DNA of 64,000 nucleotides from Manihot esculenta (taxonomy: Eukaryota > Streptophyta > Magnoliopsida > Malpighiales > Euphorbiaceae), in contig NC_035167.2 of NCBI RefSeq assembly GCF_001659605.2, forward strand, positions 3,224,001 to 3,288,000. The letters run 5' to 3'. Of this stretch, positions 1-12,947 are shown piece by piece (the first letter of the stretch is position 1; the number at the start of each line of letters is the position of its first letter). A program made the position numbers and the translations under genes. Below the pieces are notes generated by a model that made no database searches, was not told the origin of the DNA, and worked only from the letters and a program-made list of their open reading frames with translations.

Positions 1-1838
1 ACAACAATATATGTAAACATAAACTGATCATGTGAAAAGAACAAGGGATTACAACTCTTATAGTCAAGCACCATTCTATACACTATACATAACCTTATCT
101 CTTTACATTTACATGTCCACACTAACTATTACAATACTCTGTACTCTTCCTGTACCCTGCTGAGTTCTCTCTGACCTCTGAACCTGCACAACTGGAGTTA
201 GGGGAGAGGGATGAGCTACTATAGCCCAGTGAGTAGAATAGTAATAAAATAACAGGTGATAAAACATGCTCTCATGAAATGCAACACATAAGCACATCAC
301 CTCGGCCGGACGGATCAAAACTCCCTCTATCTCATCTGGGGTACCTAAGTACCATGTGCCTGGTCCCCGTAGGGCTGTTCCAGGTCTTTCCTCTGAGGGC
401 TAATGAATCCTCACGAAGTCCGTGCCGTCTCACATAAGCAATGTACAAGGAGCAGTGCCAAGTACAAGGATAAATAAATGCAATGCATCATCTTTGTGTA
501 CACTAATGCACTCACCCTATAGCATATTCATGATGCATGAAGCATGAGAAAATATTTAGTGCTCATATTAAAACATTAAGTTAAATTCCACTCACCTGGT
601 TAGCTCTGCACTGACTCTGCAGGTTCTGACACTGGACTCACTGCTGACCTCCCTGATTCCTCTGGTCCGTACCTACACAGGTGGACTCAAATGAGGGACT
701 AAACTCACTCAAGAACATCTCTACGAAACTCCCCAAAACCCCTCTAAACAATCACATAAACCATGCAAAAGAAAGCTGGACAGGGCACTTTCGGCGGCAA
801 GTTCGGCGGCCGAAACCCCTCTCCAGAGACGAAACTCATGCATGTTCGGCGGCACCTTCGGCGGCCGAAGGTCTCGTCCAGAGACGAAACTCACACACTT
901 TCGGCGACCGAACTCCCTCTTTCGGCGGCCGAAAGTCTCTTTCTAAACCGAAAGCCTAGCTTTCGGGGGCAACCTTTGGCAGCCGAACTGCCTCCACAAG
1001 GGGTTCGGCGGCCAAACCTTCCTTCGGCGGCCGAACCTGGTTTTGCCTGAAGGACAGAACCCTGCTCTGTTTCATGCAAACTTTGCCCAAAAACCTACAA
1101 ACATGCATATCAACTACTCCCAACTAGCATATACATATATATATGCACAAAGGGGTCTAAAACTACCCTAAAACCCCAAACAAACATAGCACATAACACT
1201 TAAACATGTTTGAACACCACAAAGCACCAAAAACCTCACCTAAACCTAAACATGCCTACTACCCATACAAACTTCATAAAACCTTTCAAAATCATCAAAG
1301 AAGCTCAGGATCTTCACTTACCTCTTACACAACTTGAGGCTGAAGGATCCTAACGTGGAGATATGAAGAAAAGCTCTTCCAAAGCTCCAAGCTTCAAACC
1401 TTGGTTCTTTTGCTCAAAACCTTCATAAGTCACCAAAACTCTTAAAACTCTTGAAAGATTTGAGGAAAATCATGGAAAACATGAAAGTCAACGTAGGAGA
1501 GGCTGGAACTCACCTCTGGCTGCAAGTGGAGGAGAAATAACCTCCTTCCACCGACCCTTGGCCCTTTTATAGGTGGCTGGCCAGACCACCTTCGGCAGCC
1601 GAACGTGAAGCCGCAACCATGCAATGTTCGGCGGCCGAAAGTGACCTTCGGCGGCCGAACCTTTGCATTTCTCCCTTGTTGCTTTTCTTTCAAAACTCAA
1701 TGCTTATCACACTTCAAAACATGAAAACAAGTGAAAAGACCTTGGAAAACATATGTCTTACCCTTCTCGAGGGTTCCGACACCCGAGATTCCACCGGACT
1801 ACAGGAATGCCGATGCCGGACTCGAGCCAGGTATTACA
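1..1838 (-). repeat. 3' LTR of the Tekay element (partial)
   Basis: Base 1 aligns with base 7354 of the right LTR, and the match runs to the terminal ATTACA at 1833-1838, next to the polypurine tract. Relative to the other LTR it lacks one 36-bp unit (near 396, compare 7708-7779) and one 19-bp unit (near 1020, compare 8400-8440). It carries many copies of an imperfect palindrome, TTCGGCGGCCGAA, at about 780-1040 and 1590-1660. Confidence 0.95.
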
Positions 1839-1853
1839 TTCTCCCCCCCTTAA
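1839..1853 (-). other. Polypurine tract of the Tekay element
   Basis: On the minus strand this reads as a purine run rich in G (AAGGGGGGGAGAA) that directly abuts the TGTAAT start of the 3' LTR. This is the standard priming position for second-strand DNA synthesis in LTR retrotransposons. Confidence 0.85.
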
Positions 1854-1915
1854 GAACATTCGTCCCCGAATGTCCCTAACACAACATAAACACATAGAAA
1901 AGGGGAAAACTAACC

Positions 1916-4900
1916 TTAAAACAGATATGGGTATTGCTGGAGCATGGACTCCCGAGTCTCCCAAGTGCACTCTTCTAGGTTGTGGTGGTTCCACAGAACT
2001 TTCACCATGGGTATCTCCTTGTTTCTCAGCTTTCTGATCTGGGTGTCAAGGATCCGCACTGGCTGCTCTACATAGGTGAGATCACTTAAGATTTCCACCT
2101 CAGGTTCACTAAGAACCTTCTCTGGATCTGACACAAACTTTCTCAACATAGAAACATGGAATACAGGGTGAATTCTTTCCATAGAAGCCGGTAAATCTAG
2201 CTTATACGACACAGGCCCGATCTTCTGCAAGATCTCAAAGGGACCAATGTACCGTGGGGCTAGTTTACCCTTCTTTCCAAACCGAACCACTCCCTTCATC
2301 GGAGACACCTTGAGCAATACCATATCCCCCTCTTGGAACTCTATCTGCTTCCTACGGATATCTGCATAACTTTTCTGTCTGCTTACAACTGTTCTGATCC
2401 TTTCTCTGATGATAGGCACTAACTTGCTGGTTATCTCAACTAACTCTGGCCCTGCAAGAGTTTTCTCTCCTACCTCTTCCCAGCAAACAGGTGTTCGGCA
2501 CTTCCTCCCATACAGAGCTTCATAAGGAGCCATCCCTATGCTAGCATGATGGCTGTTGTTGTAGGCAAACTCCACCAGAGGTAGATGCTGCCTCCAAGAA
2601 CCGCCAAAGTCTAACACACACATTCTCAGCATATCTTCAATGGTCTGGATGGTTCTCTCTGACTGACCGTCTGTCTGTGGATGGAAAGCAGTGCTGAAAT
2701 CCAACCTTGTGCCCATTTCATTTTGCAGACTCCGCCAAAACCTGGAGGTGAACTGAGGTCCTCGATCTGATACGATCGACACTGGAACTCCATGCAACCT
2801 TACTATCTCGTCTACATACACCTGCGCCAACTTGTCCACAGAGTAGTTACTCCTGACTGGAATGAAGTGAGCAGATTTCGTGAGTCTATCCACAATCACC
2901 CAGATGGAGTCTAGTCTGTTAGACGTCGCCGGTAACCCCACTACAAAATCCATAGCGATATGCTCCCATTTCCACTCTGGAATCGGCAGTGGGTTAAGCA
3001 TTCCAGCCGGCTTCTGGTGCTCTAGCTTCACCCTTTGACATGTCTCGCAGGCTGACACGAACTGTGCCACTTCTCTCTTCATTGCTGGCCACCAATACAC
3101 CCTTCTCAGATCTTGATACATCTTGGTGGCTCCCGGGTGAATGCTATACCGCGTATTATGAGCTTCCCTCATAATGTCTGCCTTCAAACTGCTATCATCT
3201 GGTACACATAACCTCTTACCGTGTCGAAGAATCCCCTCACCGTCAAATCTGAACTCTGAACTGTTGCCCGACTGAACAGTCCTGGCAATCTTCACTAACT
3301 CGGGGTCTTCGTGCTGTTTCAGAGCCACTTGCTCTAGAAACACTGGTGTCACTCTCATCTGTGCGATCAAAGCACCTGTACCAGATAACTGCAACTGTAA
3401 CCCTTCTTCCACGAGCTTGTAGAAATCCTTCACCACCGGTCTTCTCTCTACTGCAATGTGGGATAAACTGCCAAGTGACTTTCGGCTTAAGGCATCAGCT
3501 ACAACATTAGCCTTGCCCGGATGATACTGGATCTTACAATCATAATCACTGAGCAATTCTACCCACCGTCTCTGCCTCAAGTTTAACTCTCTCTGACTTA
3601 AGATGTGCTGCAGGCTCTTATGATCCGTATAGATCTCACACTTTACCCCATAGAGGTAATGCCTCCACATCTTAAGTGCAAAGATAACAGCTGCCATCTC
3701 AAGATCGTGTGTCGGGTAATTCAGCTCGTGCTTCTTCAGCTGTCTAGAAGCATAAGCTATCACTCGGTCATTTTGCATCAACACACAACCTAATCCCACT
3801 CGGGATGCATCACAGAACACTGTGAAATCTTCATCACTGATCGGCAGCGCTAACACCGGTGCTGAAGTTAACCGTCTCTTCAACTCTGCAAAACTCTCCT
3901 CACATTCCTCTGACCATACAAACTTTTGATTCTTTCTGGTCAGTCTGGTCATAGGAGCAGCTATCTTCGAGAAGTCCTGAACAAACCTCCGATAGTAGCC
4001 TGCCAAACCCAGAAAACTCTTGATCTCTGTCACTGTAGTGGGTGTAGGCCAGTTGGCTACTGCCTCTACCTTTTTGGGATCTACTGCTATACCTTCCTCT
4101 GATACAACATGTCCCAAAAAGGAAATGCTCCTTAGCCAGAACTCACACTTGGAGAACTTGGCATCTAAGCCATGCTCTCTCAAGGTTTGCAGCACTATCC
4201 GCAGATGCTGAGCATGGTCCTCTGCATTCCTGGAGTACACCAAGATATCATCAATAAAGACGATTACAAAACGATCCAAGTACTCCCTGAAAACCCTGTT
4301 CATGAGATCCATGAATGCTGCAGGGGCGTTAGTCAACCCGAACGGCATCACAAGGAACTCATAATGCCCATATCTGGTTCTGAAAGCAGTCTTGGATACA
4401 TCTTCTTCCCTGATCTTCAACTGGTGGTATCCGGATCTCAGATCTATTTTAGAAAAACAACCTGCTCCTGCCAGCTGGTCGAATAGATCATCGATCCCGG
4501 GTAATGGATACTTATTTTTGATAGTGACTTTGTTCAACTGTCTGTAGTCGACACAAAGTCTAAGAGGTCCATCCTTCTTTCTGACAAATAATACTGGAGC
4601 ACCCCAGGGTGAGGTACTCGGGCGGATGAAACCCTTAGCTACCAAATCCTGTAACTGCTCTTTCAACTCTCGCAACTCTGCTGGTGCCATCCTGTAGGGA
4701 GGAATAGAGATCGGTCTGGCATTGGGCATCAACTCAATCTCGAACTCTATTTCCCTATCCGGTGGTAGTCCTGGAAGCTCTTCAGGAAACAAATCTGGGA
4801 AGTCGCTAACAACTGGTACTGAGGATGGTTCCCTAACCTGACTGTCTAGCTCTCTCACATAAGCTAGGAACCCCTGACACCCCTTCCTTAACATCCTACG

Positions 4901-6868
4901 AGCCTGGAGGGCTGATATCAAACCCCTAGGTGTCCCTCTCCTGTCTCCTCTGAAGACACACTCTGACCCATCCTGGTCTCTGACACTGACTACCTTGTCT
5001 CTACAGTTCAGGGTAGCATCATACGTAGATAACCAATCCATCCCTAGAATGACATCAAAATCTGTCAACTCTAGAACCACCAGGTCAGCTGGAAGGTATC
5101 TATCCTCTATGCACACTGGACTGAACCGACAGACTGACTCTGCCAAAGATGGATCACATTTGGGTCCACTGACCCATAGAGGACACTCTAACTCAGACAC
5201 TATCAGACCCAACCTCTCTGCAGCTCTAGAAGAAATGAAAGAGTGAGAAGCACCGGGGTCCATTAAAGCATACACCTCTGAACACCCAATGATGAGATTA
5301 CCTGACACCACCGTGTTCGACGTGTCTGCCTCCTGCTGAGTCAGGGTGAAAATCCGTGCTGGGGCTGACGGACCTACACCTCGGGAACCCATCCCTGATG
5401 AAGAGGCTGCCCCTCTCCCTCTTCCTCTGCCACTGCTTGGTGGTATGGCTGAAGCTACGGGCTGTACTACACTGCCCGCACTCATCTGCTGGGATGGTGC
5501 AACCAAAGTCGCCTGCGGACATTCTCGTGCATAATGTCCCTCCTGCCCACATCTATAGCAGGCTGTGGATCCCAACTGACAAGCTCCTCTATGCTGCTTG
5601 CCACACCTCTTGCACACTGGAAAATCTGCGCCAGAACTGGAGCCACTACTCATTCCCAGACCCGACTTAAGCCTGTTCCAAAACTTGCCTCTCTTTCCTC
5701 TGAATTTCTCCCATCTTTTCTTACTTGCACTTGATGTACCCTGTGAGGAGGAACCTGGTTTAACACCAGAAGACTGTGCCTTGACTACACCTTGACTTAT
5801 GGCACTGGCCTCCATCTTTCTAGCAGCATCCACAATAGAGTGGAAACTTTCCTTCTCCGCATGAAGAATCAAAGAGAAATACCTGGGATGAAGCCTTGTG
5901 GCATATCTCTTTGCCTTCTTCTGATCTGTATCATATGCCTGACCGACATATGGCAACAATTCCAGGAACTTATCTGTATATTCATCAACAGTCATCTCCT
6001 CCGTCTGTCGCAACTGCTCAAACTCCACAACCTTTAGTTCCCTGGAACTGTCAGGAAAAGCCCATCCAGCAAATTCGTTGGCGAACTCTTCCCATGTCAT
6101 ACTCTCCAGTCTCGGGTCCACATAGTTCTTGAACCATTCTCTAGCTTTCTTGCACTTTAAAGTGAACCCTGCCATCTCAATAGCTCTACCATCATCAGCT
6201 CCCAACTCACTTGTTATCATTCTAACTGCACTGAGATACTCAAAGCGATCATCTCCTGTATTGAATTTAGGAGCATCCAACTTTAAGTACTCGGTCATCT
6301 TCACCTTACTTCCCCCTGAAGAACTGGGTTGATGTGCTTCCACAACAGGGACTACTGGTTCAGGAGGTGGTGGTGGAGGAACTGGTTCCCTCACTTCAGG
6401 CTGTAATGGACTTGGATGAACAGGTGGGGGTGGATACATATGATATGGTGGATAAAAGGAAGGATAGGGCATATAGGGCATGTAGGGTGGATATGGGGCA
6501 AAACTGGAGTAATCCGACGTGCCTCCCATCGGATACTCTGGGCCCTGTGGAAAGGGTGGATAGCCAAACCCCGAGGCCTGCATGCCTCCCTGGGACTCCC
6601 CCATACCTTCTTCTGACCTTCCTACACCCATGCTTACTTCTCTACTCTGATCCTCTTCCATCACACCTCTTTCGTCTACTGACCTTCCCCCTCTGCTTAC
6701 TCCTCTCCTGCTCTCGTCAGAAGACCTTCTAGGGTCTCGTGACGTTCCTTCCCTGCTTGACCTATGAGATCTTGCCCTTGGCAAGGCAGGTGGACGAGCA
6801 GCTGTACCCTCACTTACAGGTGGGACTCCAGTCAATCTCGCGGATCGATGAGTTCCTCGCATCGTCAC
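1916..6868 (-). CDS. Gag-Pol polyprotein of Tekay/Del-type chromovirus, 1650 aa, uninterrupted
   Basis: The single open frame encodes everything the element needs to copy itself. The N-terminus is a low-complexity Pro/Tyr-rich stretch (to about residue 160) followed by the Gag core. A CCHC zinc knuckle ([15 protein letters not shown]) is near 435-450. The protease active site, read as DPGASHS, is near 535. Reverse transcriptase follows, with FIDDILVYS near 870, then RNase H ([10 protein letters not shown] near 1018). Integrase has its HHCC zinc domain near 1235-1275 and DDE residues near 1306, 1368 and 1404. The C-terminus (about 1600-1650, [20 protein letters not shown]) is a chromodomain-like tail typical of Tekay/Del chromoviruses, thought to steer integration into heterochromatin. 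The first ATG after the primer site was taken as start. No stop or frameshift was seen, so this copy may be competent. Confidence 0.95.
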   Translation of the reverse strand: MTMRGTHRSARLTGVPPVSEGTAARPPALPRARSHRSSREGTSRDPRRSSDESRRGVSRGGRSVDERGVMEEDQSREVSMGVGRSEEGMGESQGGMQASGFGYPPFPQGPEYPMGGTSDYSSFAPYPPYMPYMPYPSFYPPYHMYPPPPVHPSPLQPEVREPVPPPPPPEPVVPVVEAHQPSSSGGSKVKMTEYLKLDAPKFNTGDDRFEYLSAVRMITSELGADDGRAIEMAGFTLKCKKAREWFKNYVDPRLESMTWEEFANEFAGWAFPDSSRELKVVEFEQLRQTEEMTVDEYTDKFLELLPYVGQAYDTDQKKAKRYATRLHPRYFSLILHAEKESFHSIVDAARKMEASAISQGVVKAQSSGVKPGSSSQGTSSASKKRWEKFRGKRGKFWNRLKSGLGMSSGSSSGADFPVCKRCGKQHRGACQLGSTACYRCGQEGHYARECPQATLVAPSQQMSAGSVVQPVASAIPPSSGRGRGRGAASSSGMGSRGVGPSAPARIFTLTQQEADTSNTVVSGNLIIGCSEVYALMDPGASHSFISSRAAERLGLIVSELECPLWVSGPKCDPSLAESVCRFSPVCIEDRYLPADLVVLELTDFDVILGMDWLSTYDATLNCRDKVVSVRDQDGSECVFRGDRRGTPRGLISALQARRMLRKGCQGFLAYVRELDSQVREPSSVPVVSDFPDLFPEELPGLPPDREIEFEIELMPNARPISIPPYRMAPAELRELKEQLQDLVAKGFIRPSTSPWGAPVLFVRKKDGPLRLCVDYRQLNKVTIKNKYPLPGIDDLFDQLAGAGCFSKIDLRSGYHQLKIREEDVSKTAFRTRYGHYEFLVMPFGLTNAPAAFMDLMNRVFREYLDRFVIVFIDDILVYSRNAEDHAQHLRIVLQTLREHGLDAKFSKCEFWLRSISFLGHVVSEEGIAVDPKKVEAVANWPTPTTVTEIKSFLGLAGYYRRFVQDFSKIAAPMTRLTRKNQKFVWSEECEESFAELKRRLTSAPVLALPISDEDFTVFCDASRVGLGCVLMQNDRVIAYASRQLKKHELNYPTHDLEMAAVIFALKMWRHYLYGVKCEIYTDHKSLQHILSQRELNLRQRRWVELLSDYDCKIQYHPGKANVVADALSRKSLGSLSHIAVERRPVVKDFYKLVEEGLQLQLSGTGALIAQMRVTPVFLEQVALKQHEDPELVKIARTVQSGNSSEFRFDGEGILRHGKRLCVPDDSSLKADIMREAHNTRYSIHPGATKMYQDLRRVYWWPAMKREVAQFVSACETCQRVKLEHQKPAGMLNPLPIPEWKWEHIAMDFVVGLPATSNRLDSIWVIVDRLTKSAHFIPVRSNYSVDKLAQVYVDEIVRLHGVPVSIVSDRGPQFTSRFWRSLQNEMGTRLDFSTAFHPQTDGQSERTIQTIEDMLRMCVLDFGGSWRQHLPLVEFAYNNSHHASIGMAPYEALYGRKCRTPVCWEEVGEKTLAGPELVEITSKLVPIIRERIRTVVSRQKSYADIRRKQIEFQEGDMVLLKVSPMKGVVRFGKKGKLAPRYIGPFEILQKIGPVSYKLDLPASMERIHPVFHVSMLRKFVSDPEKVLSEPEVEILSDLTYVEQPVRILDTQIRKLRNKEIPMVKVLWNHHNLEECTWETRESMLQQYPYLF

Positions 6869-7064
6869 TCTCTAGAAAAACAACAAATCACATAATACAT
6901 AAGCAACACAGCAAAAACATGCACATGCATAACTCATGGCATGGCACATCAGCATATAGACAGGACGAACATCCTATCCTCGTGGACATGTTTGCCTATG
7001 ATGCTTGACCTGCTAAACCTCTCTATGAGCCCAACTCTCTCATAGGTCCGACCATATGAACCTA

Positions 7065-7080
7065 GGGCTCTGATACCAAT
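7065..7080 (-). other. Primer-binding site, tRNA-Met type
   Basis: On the minus strand the bases after the 5' LTR read TTGGTATCAGAGC, complementary to the 3' end of plant initiator tRNA-Met. One base (7081) separates it from the LTR end. Confidence 0.9.
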
Positions 7081-7081
7081 C

Positions 7082-9246
7082 TGTAACAGCCCGGAAACCG
7101 AACTGCCACCGGCACTAGGATCCAGATCGACTTAAGGTCGCCGGGACCCGTAGTAAGCCTGCTATCCTGTCTGTATACCTGTGAAATCCCATACATGATC
7201 ATACATTTGCTGTAAAAACATAAAACTTTTCTTCATTCCAAGGCTTAACCTGTGCATGCACTCTCTCTGTGCTCTCCTAATCCCTACTAGAGCTCCTCAT
7301 GGCTCTAGGCGGATCAAACTCATAATGTTAAGCCTGGTTTTGCTCATAAACATACAACAATATATGTAAACATAAACTGATCATGTGAAAAGAACAAGGG
7401 ATTACAACTCTTATAGTCAAGCACCATTCTATACACTATACATAACCTTATCTGTTTACATTTACATGTCCACACTAACTATTACAATACTCTGTACTCT
7501 TCCTGTACCCTGCTGAGTTCTCTCTGACCTCTGAACCTGCACAACTGGAGTTAGGGGAGAGGGATGAGCTACTATAGCCCAGTGAGTAGAATAGTAATAA
7601 AATAACAGGTGATAAAACATGCTCTCATGAAATGCAACACATAAGCACATCACCTCGGCCGGACGGATCAAAACTCCCTCTATCTCATCTGGGGTACCTA
7701 AGTACCATGTGCCTGGTCCCCGTAGGGCTGTTCCAGGTCTTTGTGTGCCTGGTCCCCGTAGGGCTGTTCCAGGTCTTTCCTCTGAGGGCTAATGAATCCT
7801 CACGAAGTCCGTGCCGTCTCACATAAGCAATGTACAAGGAGCAGTGCCAAGTACAAGGATAAATAAATGCAATGTATCATCTTTGTGTACACTAATGCAC
7901 TCACCCTATAGCATATTCATGATGCATGAAGCATGAGAAAATATTTAGTGCTCATATTAAAACATTAAGTTAAATTCCACTCACCTGGTTAGCTCTGCAC
8001 TGACTCTGCAGGTTCTGACACTGGACTCACTGCTGACCTCCCTGATTCCTCTGGTCCGTACCTACACAGGTGGACTCAAATGAGGGACTAAACTCACTCA
8101 AGAACATCTCTACGAAACTCCCCAAAACCCCTCTAAACAATCACATAAACCATGCAAAAGAAAGCTGGACAGGGCACTTTCGGCGGCAAGTTCGGCGGCC
8201 GAAACCCCTCTCCAGAGACGAAACTCATGCATGTTCGGCGGCACCTTCGGCGGCCGAAGGTCTCTTCCAGAGACGAAACTCACACACTTTCGGCGACCGA
8301 ACTCCCTCTTTCGGCGGCCGAAAGTCTCTTTCTAAACCGAAAGCCTAGCTTTCGGGGGCAACCTTTGGCAGCCGAACTGCCTCCACAAGGGGTTCGGCGG
8401 CCGAACCTTCCTTCGGCGGCCGAACCTTCCTTCGGCGGCCGAACCTGGTTTTGCCCGAAGGACAGAACCTTGCTCTGTTTCATGCAAACTTTGCCCAAAA
8501 ACCTACAAACATGCATATCAACTACTCCCAACTAGCATATACATATATATATGCACAAAGGGGTCTAAAACTACCCTAAAACCCCAAACAAACATAGCAC
8601 ATAACACTTAAACATGTTTGAACACCACAAAGCACCAAAAACCTCACCTAAACCTAAACATGCCTACTACCCATACAAACTTCATAAAACCTTTCAAAAT
8701 CATCAAAGAAGCTCAGGATCTTCACTTACCTCTTACACAACTTGAGGCTGAAGGATCCTAACGTGGAGATATGAAGAAAAGCTCTTCCAAAGCTCCAAGC
8801 TTCAAACCTTGGTTCTTTTGCTCAAAACCTTCATAAGTCACCAAAACTCTTAAAACTCTTGAAAGATTTGAGGAAAATCATGGAAAACATGAAAGTCAAC
8901 GTAGGAGAGGCTGGAACTCACCTCTGGCTGCAAGTGGAGGAGAAATAACCTCCTTCCACCGACCCTTGGCCCTTTTATAGGTGGCTGGCCAGACCACCTT
9001 CGGCAGCCGAACGTGAAGCCGCAACCATGCAATGTTCGGCGGCCGAAAGTGACCTTCGGCGGCCGAACCTTTGCATTTCTCCCTTGTTGCTTTTCTTTCA
9101 AAACTCAATGCTTATCACACTTCAAAACATGAAAACAAGTGAAAAGACCTTGGAAAACATATGTCTTACCCTTCTCGAGGGTTCCGACACCCGAGATTCC
9201 ACCGGACTACAGGAATGCCGATGCCGGACTCGAGCCGGGTATTACA
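7082..9246 (-). repeat. 5' LTR of the Tekay element, complete, 2165 bp
   Basis: Bounded by TGTAACAG (7082) and GTATTACA (9246) on the plus strand. It contains a direct 36-bp duplication around 7708-7779 and an extra 19-bp unit around 8400-8440 that the 3' LTR lacks. About a dozen copies of TTCGGCGGCCGAA or close variants lie at about 8175-8450 and 8997-9070, toward the element's U3 side. The palindromes are dense in CG and CHG sites. Confidence 0.95.
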
Positions 9247-9790
9247 CCTAGGATATGTTGTTTCATCGTATTTGTCCAAACTTGGGAGTTTGAACTTGGC
9301 AGAAAAGTCTCCGCTAAGATATATTCTGATAGGGGGCAAGGCATCATGTAGCCCATAGTCTTCCTCCTGCTCCTTCTAGTACCTTTGCACGGCCCGTATC
9401 AGCTTCCAATCAAAAACCTTTGGAACCTCGTCTGACAAATCCTCTTCCTCCAGCTTGGCCTTCCCCTTAGACTGCGTTGGATTGCCTCTGTCCGAGTCCT
9501 TGGAGTGTCGATGGAAGCTTCCTCCCTTATCCTAAGAGCCATGAAGGAGGCCTTCTCCTGAGTTTTATACTGTTCAAGAGTGGCTTGTAGCCTTTTTATG
9601 TATTGGAGCATCTATTCATTATTTAGATTGCTCAGATCAACCTCATTGACCATTGAGGGTATATTTTGTCCACTACCCAGAGTGGAAGAAATGATTATGC
9701 CCTTATTGGCAGCAACCTTAGCAATAGATCGTGAATTGTCAGCCACTTTAGAGAAGAAAGAAAATTTATTTTTAGAAGAAAATGAATGAA
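9247..9790 (-). pseudogene. Broken gag fragment of an older Ty3/gypsy element, host site of the Tekay insertion
   Basis: Read on the minus strand, the segment starts with a Gag N-terminus (VADNSRSIAKVAANKG near 9760) and continues through NEVDLSNLNNE, an in-frame TAG, then MLQYIKRLQATLEQYKTQEK. After a frameshift near 9470 it reads EEEDLSDEVPKVFDWKLIRA, passes another stop, and ends in SAKFKLPSLDKYDETTYPR, the conserved start of the retrotransposon Gag domain. It is cut exactly at 9246 by the Tekay LTR, so the rest of this gag should lie left of the window. At least two stops and one frameshift show it is dead. Confidence 0.75.
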
Positions 9791-10340
9791 AGACCGGTTT
9801 CTAATCCAATTGAACAGAAAGAATCAAATAGAATATCCCAGCAATGGAACTAAATAATGTGGCTGAAACAGAACTGTGCTGCGATTGGTCAATTTAAAAA
9901 AAAAAAAAGAAAGTGGGGTGATTGGCACCTATGGCAGTCACTCCAACACTCAAGTCAGTAAACTGAAAAAAAGGCAAGTATATTGAACTGTTTTGAACTG
10001 AAGAGTAATTGTGTAAGAATGTGTACAATGTGTATCTTGATTTCTGTGTTCACCAGTTTTTATACCGTAAGAAAGTGAAATTAGTAATTAAATTTCCTGG
10101 AAATCTAACTAGCACCAGCTAGTAGATAGGGAATCCCGCAATTATAGGTAATCTGCTGGATTGTGTTTTCTAACAGTAATTTTCCGTGAGGTCTCACCCT
10201 AAAATTGAGAGGGCGAGTCTTGATAAAGAGCCGAAACCTATAACATCCGAGTCTTCTTTTTCCATATATGGGATCGCGTATCATCAAATCAGACTCTTGT
10301 CAAGTGATTCTGTTTTCGAGTGACAGCTTATAACTTATTT
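9791..10340. other. Probable 5' leader/LTR remnant of the older gypsy element
   Basis: This stretch is upstream (in minus orientation) of the gag relic and has higher complexity than the AT-rich DNA beyond it. It has no open frame of note. I could not place a convincing LTR end or primer site, so the assignment rests on position alone. Confidence 0.35.
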
Positions 10341-10560
10341 TGGGCGATTATTGTATTATATCAAATGTTTAATTTAAAATAATATTAAAATTATTTCTAA
10401 AAAAGTAAGATTTTTTTGTTTCAATATCAATAAGAATCAAATTTTGCTAAGAAATAATTGGTGTAGAGAAAACTAATCAATCCAAGTGTTTTACAACTTA
10501 ATGATGTTTAAAGTTAAAAGAGTAATTAATTAATATTTTTTTTTAAGTGGAAAAAAATAT

Positions 10561-12690
10561 AGAAAAGGGATGATAATGGACTATAAGTCTTTTCAAGATT
10601 TCTCAATCGTTTTTAATTTATTGATATTAAAATCGTTGATAAATTTTAAGTTTAAATTTCAATTCAAATTAATTGTATAAAAAGAAAAACTTGCGAGATT
10701 TAATGATAGCAGTTAAAAGTTGAAAATATAAGTGAAAGAATATACCTTTTATTAATGATAAGACAAGAAATATCCCATCGCTAAAATATGAGTGTTATAC
10801 CAAACATTTATTTTGCTAATTTATTTATTTAATTTAAATTTTAGATATTTCTAAATATTGACAATCGCAAGTTTAATTTGGTGATAAGTTTATCTGAATA
10901 AATATGGGAAGTCTCAAATTTTACTTCCTCGATTTCTAATTTTAAATAATGGACGAATACTTTTGCCCTTGGGTGTGATGTATATATAGATTCAAGGCAT
11001 GACTTAGTCATCATAATTAAGACTTGTCTATCAGCACCAAAAACTTTATAAACACATTTCTTTTTCACCATAATAAAAGATATTTAGAATTTCATAATTA
11101 TATTAATTTCTAATGGATTTTAAATCTTAATAAGTTGCAAGTGTCTGATAGATATCCTTAGGAGCCTACAAAAATAACCAAAAGTCGATGCAGCCCTTGT
11201 GTTATCAGAAAAATGTGATATAAATAAAGAATAAAATTGTAATTTAATAGTTAAAATTAATTACTGTTCCGAATTTGAATCCGACTTTTATTAATATGTA
11301 TATAGATTCCAACGGCTTTCAACATCTTTGAAAATGGAAGAATGCAGCAGTTGAAATTAAATTCTTTAAAAAATGTTAGAAAATATTGGAAAAATTAATA
11401 GTTATTATAATATTGAAAATTTTGAAAGTGAAATATAATGAAAGTCATAGTTATTATATCTTAATTTTATGTAAATTAAGTCTCTATAGATTTTCCATAG
11501 ACTAGAAAAACATACCACTTACGATCAATTCGAGTCCAACTTGGATGGCAGTGCATCAGTAGCGAAATTAGTCTTTTCTAAGAAGCACATATGAAATTGT
11601 GTTATTGAAGTAAAGCCATCTAAAATTCAAAGAATAGAAAATTCCTTCAACTATTAAATGCATAGAAAATCAGCCATAAGGATAATCTAAAAATTTCATC
11701 GATAATAAAAAATGTAATTCAGTAATAAAAAAAAGTCTAGATTTCACAACAAAAAGCAAATCATTTAATTCAAAGCAAGTTTTTTTTTAAAAAATAACTT
11801 GTGCAAAAAACATTAAAGATTAAGCTTTCAAAATCTACCCAAGGCGTTTAACTTTCACAGCAACAAACTGTTTTGCTATATTATGTAAGCCAATCTTATT
11901 TCAAAAAGATTGAAGAATAGAATGAAAATCCAAAACTAAGAAACCGAAACTCGATCAGATAAGAAAGAGAATCACTCCACATAAATCTTTACCCATAAAT
12001 ATTTTTATTAAGGAGGTGTAAAAAATCCATCACACTTTTTAAAAATTTAACGCCCAAAGCATATACTCAACCATTTTACACAAATTCAATTTAATAAAAT
12101 TATTTTTATTAATTTTTTTATTTGAAAGAAAAGAATTTACTTATTTTTAAGTTATAAAAGTTTATTGTTCTTTTGTATAATTTTATAAAATTTATTTATA
12201 TTTTCTTCTAATAAAATGACTCGCATTAATAGGGGGAAAAATCGAGATGGGCTTTCTAAGCTTTGATAAGAGTGTTTTGGAAGGGAATGAGGGCAGTGGA
12301 AAGTTGAAAACTATAAAACAGACATGCATTGATTCTTGCATGGAAAATTCTCGTATAAAGACTTGTGGGGTACGTATTTAAAGACTTGTTTGTCCAGGGC
12401 AACATCAAACAGACCTACTGATATTATAGTGAATGAAGATAATGAGTTTTAATTTAATAATACTAAAATTATTTTTTAAAAAAAAATTGTATAATTTTGA
12501 GTTGTATCACAATCAACTGGGCTAAAAAATTGATATTAGCAAAAAAAAAATTCAATTAAATATAATTTTAATCAATTTTCAAAATTAAAATATTTATTAT
12601 AAATTTTTCATAATTATTATGATAAAATAAAATTTATTTATTGTAAAAACTATAAACTATATATTTAATAGTAATATTATTAATATTTTT
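10561..12690. repeat. Segmental duplication copy 1, about 2.1 kb
   Basis: Matches 14301-16336 in the same orientation, starting with GAAAAGGGATGATAATG and ending at TATTATTAATATTTTT. The identity is high over long stretches, with indels. No convincing gene lies in it; the short open frame at 10841-11071 is discussed under rejected items. The segment ends inside the truncated peptide pseudogene at its right. Confidence 0.85.
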
Positions 12691-12947
12691 AAAAAATAGT
12701 AAACAATTTCTGCAGGCATGTGAAGGATCGAATGGATATTTTTCTCTTTGCTTCTCCCTTCTGAAGTCAGTTGTTCAGCCTCAGCTCCAAGAGAAAGTGA
12801 GATTGATGCAACAACAATTAAGCATAAGAATAGCAACTTCATCATCAAACTGCAGAAGAAATTAAATTAAATAATATTTGAAATTGCATGTTGAACAAAA
12901 TAATTTTATTTATTTTCTTGAGAAAGAAGTTAAATTTACCTTGCCAT
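12657..12947 (-). pseudogene. Secreted-peptide pseudogene A, 3'-truncated copy of the 24.2-kb gene
   Basis: Exon 1 coding (12940-12947, ATGGCAAG), the phase-2 intron (12850-12939) and the start of exon 2 (from 12849 down) match the gene at 24214-24590 closely. The shared part runs through the signal peptide (LMMKLLFLCLIVVASISLSL) and on to MPAEI. At about 12706 the homology stops and the frame runs into AT-rich DNA of the 10.5-kb duplicated block, giving a meaningless hydrophobic tail. The DGNFR-like motif and the C-terminal SGPSG-type tail are lost. The promoter region with a TATA-like GGTTATAAG near 13000 is retained, so it may be transcribed, but the mature peptide is gone. Confidence 0.75.

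Larger units (their letters stand above)
1..9246 (-). mobile_element. Young Ty3/gypsy chromovirus (Tekay/Del-type) LTR retrotransposon, left end outside window
   Basis: The element reads on the minus strand: 5' LTR at 7082-9246, primer site at 7065-7080, gag-pol at 6868-1916, polypurine tract at 1839-1853 and 3' LTR at 1-1838. About 270 bp of the 3' LTR lies left of the window. The LTR begins TGTAATAC and ends TGTTACA, the usual TG...CA ends. By-eye comparison of the two LTRs finds about seven substitutions over 1838 aligned bases plus two tandem-repeat length differences (36 bp and 19 bp). The insertion is therefore recent, of the order of 0.1-0.2 million years if a rice-like LTR rate applies. 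CCTAG at 9247-9251 is the expected 5-bp target duplication, but its partner is outside the window. The open polyprotein and intact priming sites suggest an autonomous copy. Confidence 0.96.

Noticed and set aside
3605..6732. Many plus-strand frames opposite the Tekay polyprotein
   Set aside because: Antisense shadows of a strongly supported 1650-codon frame.
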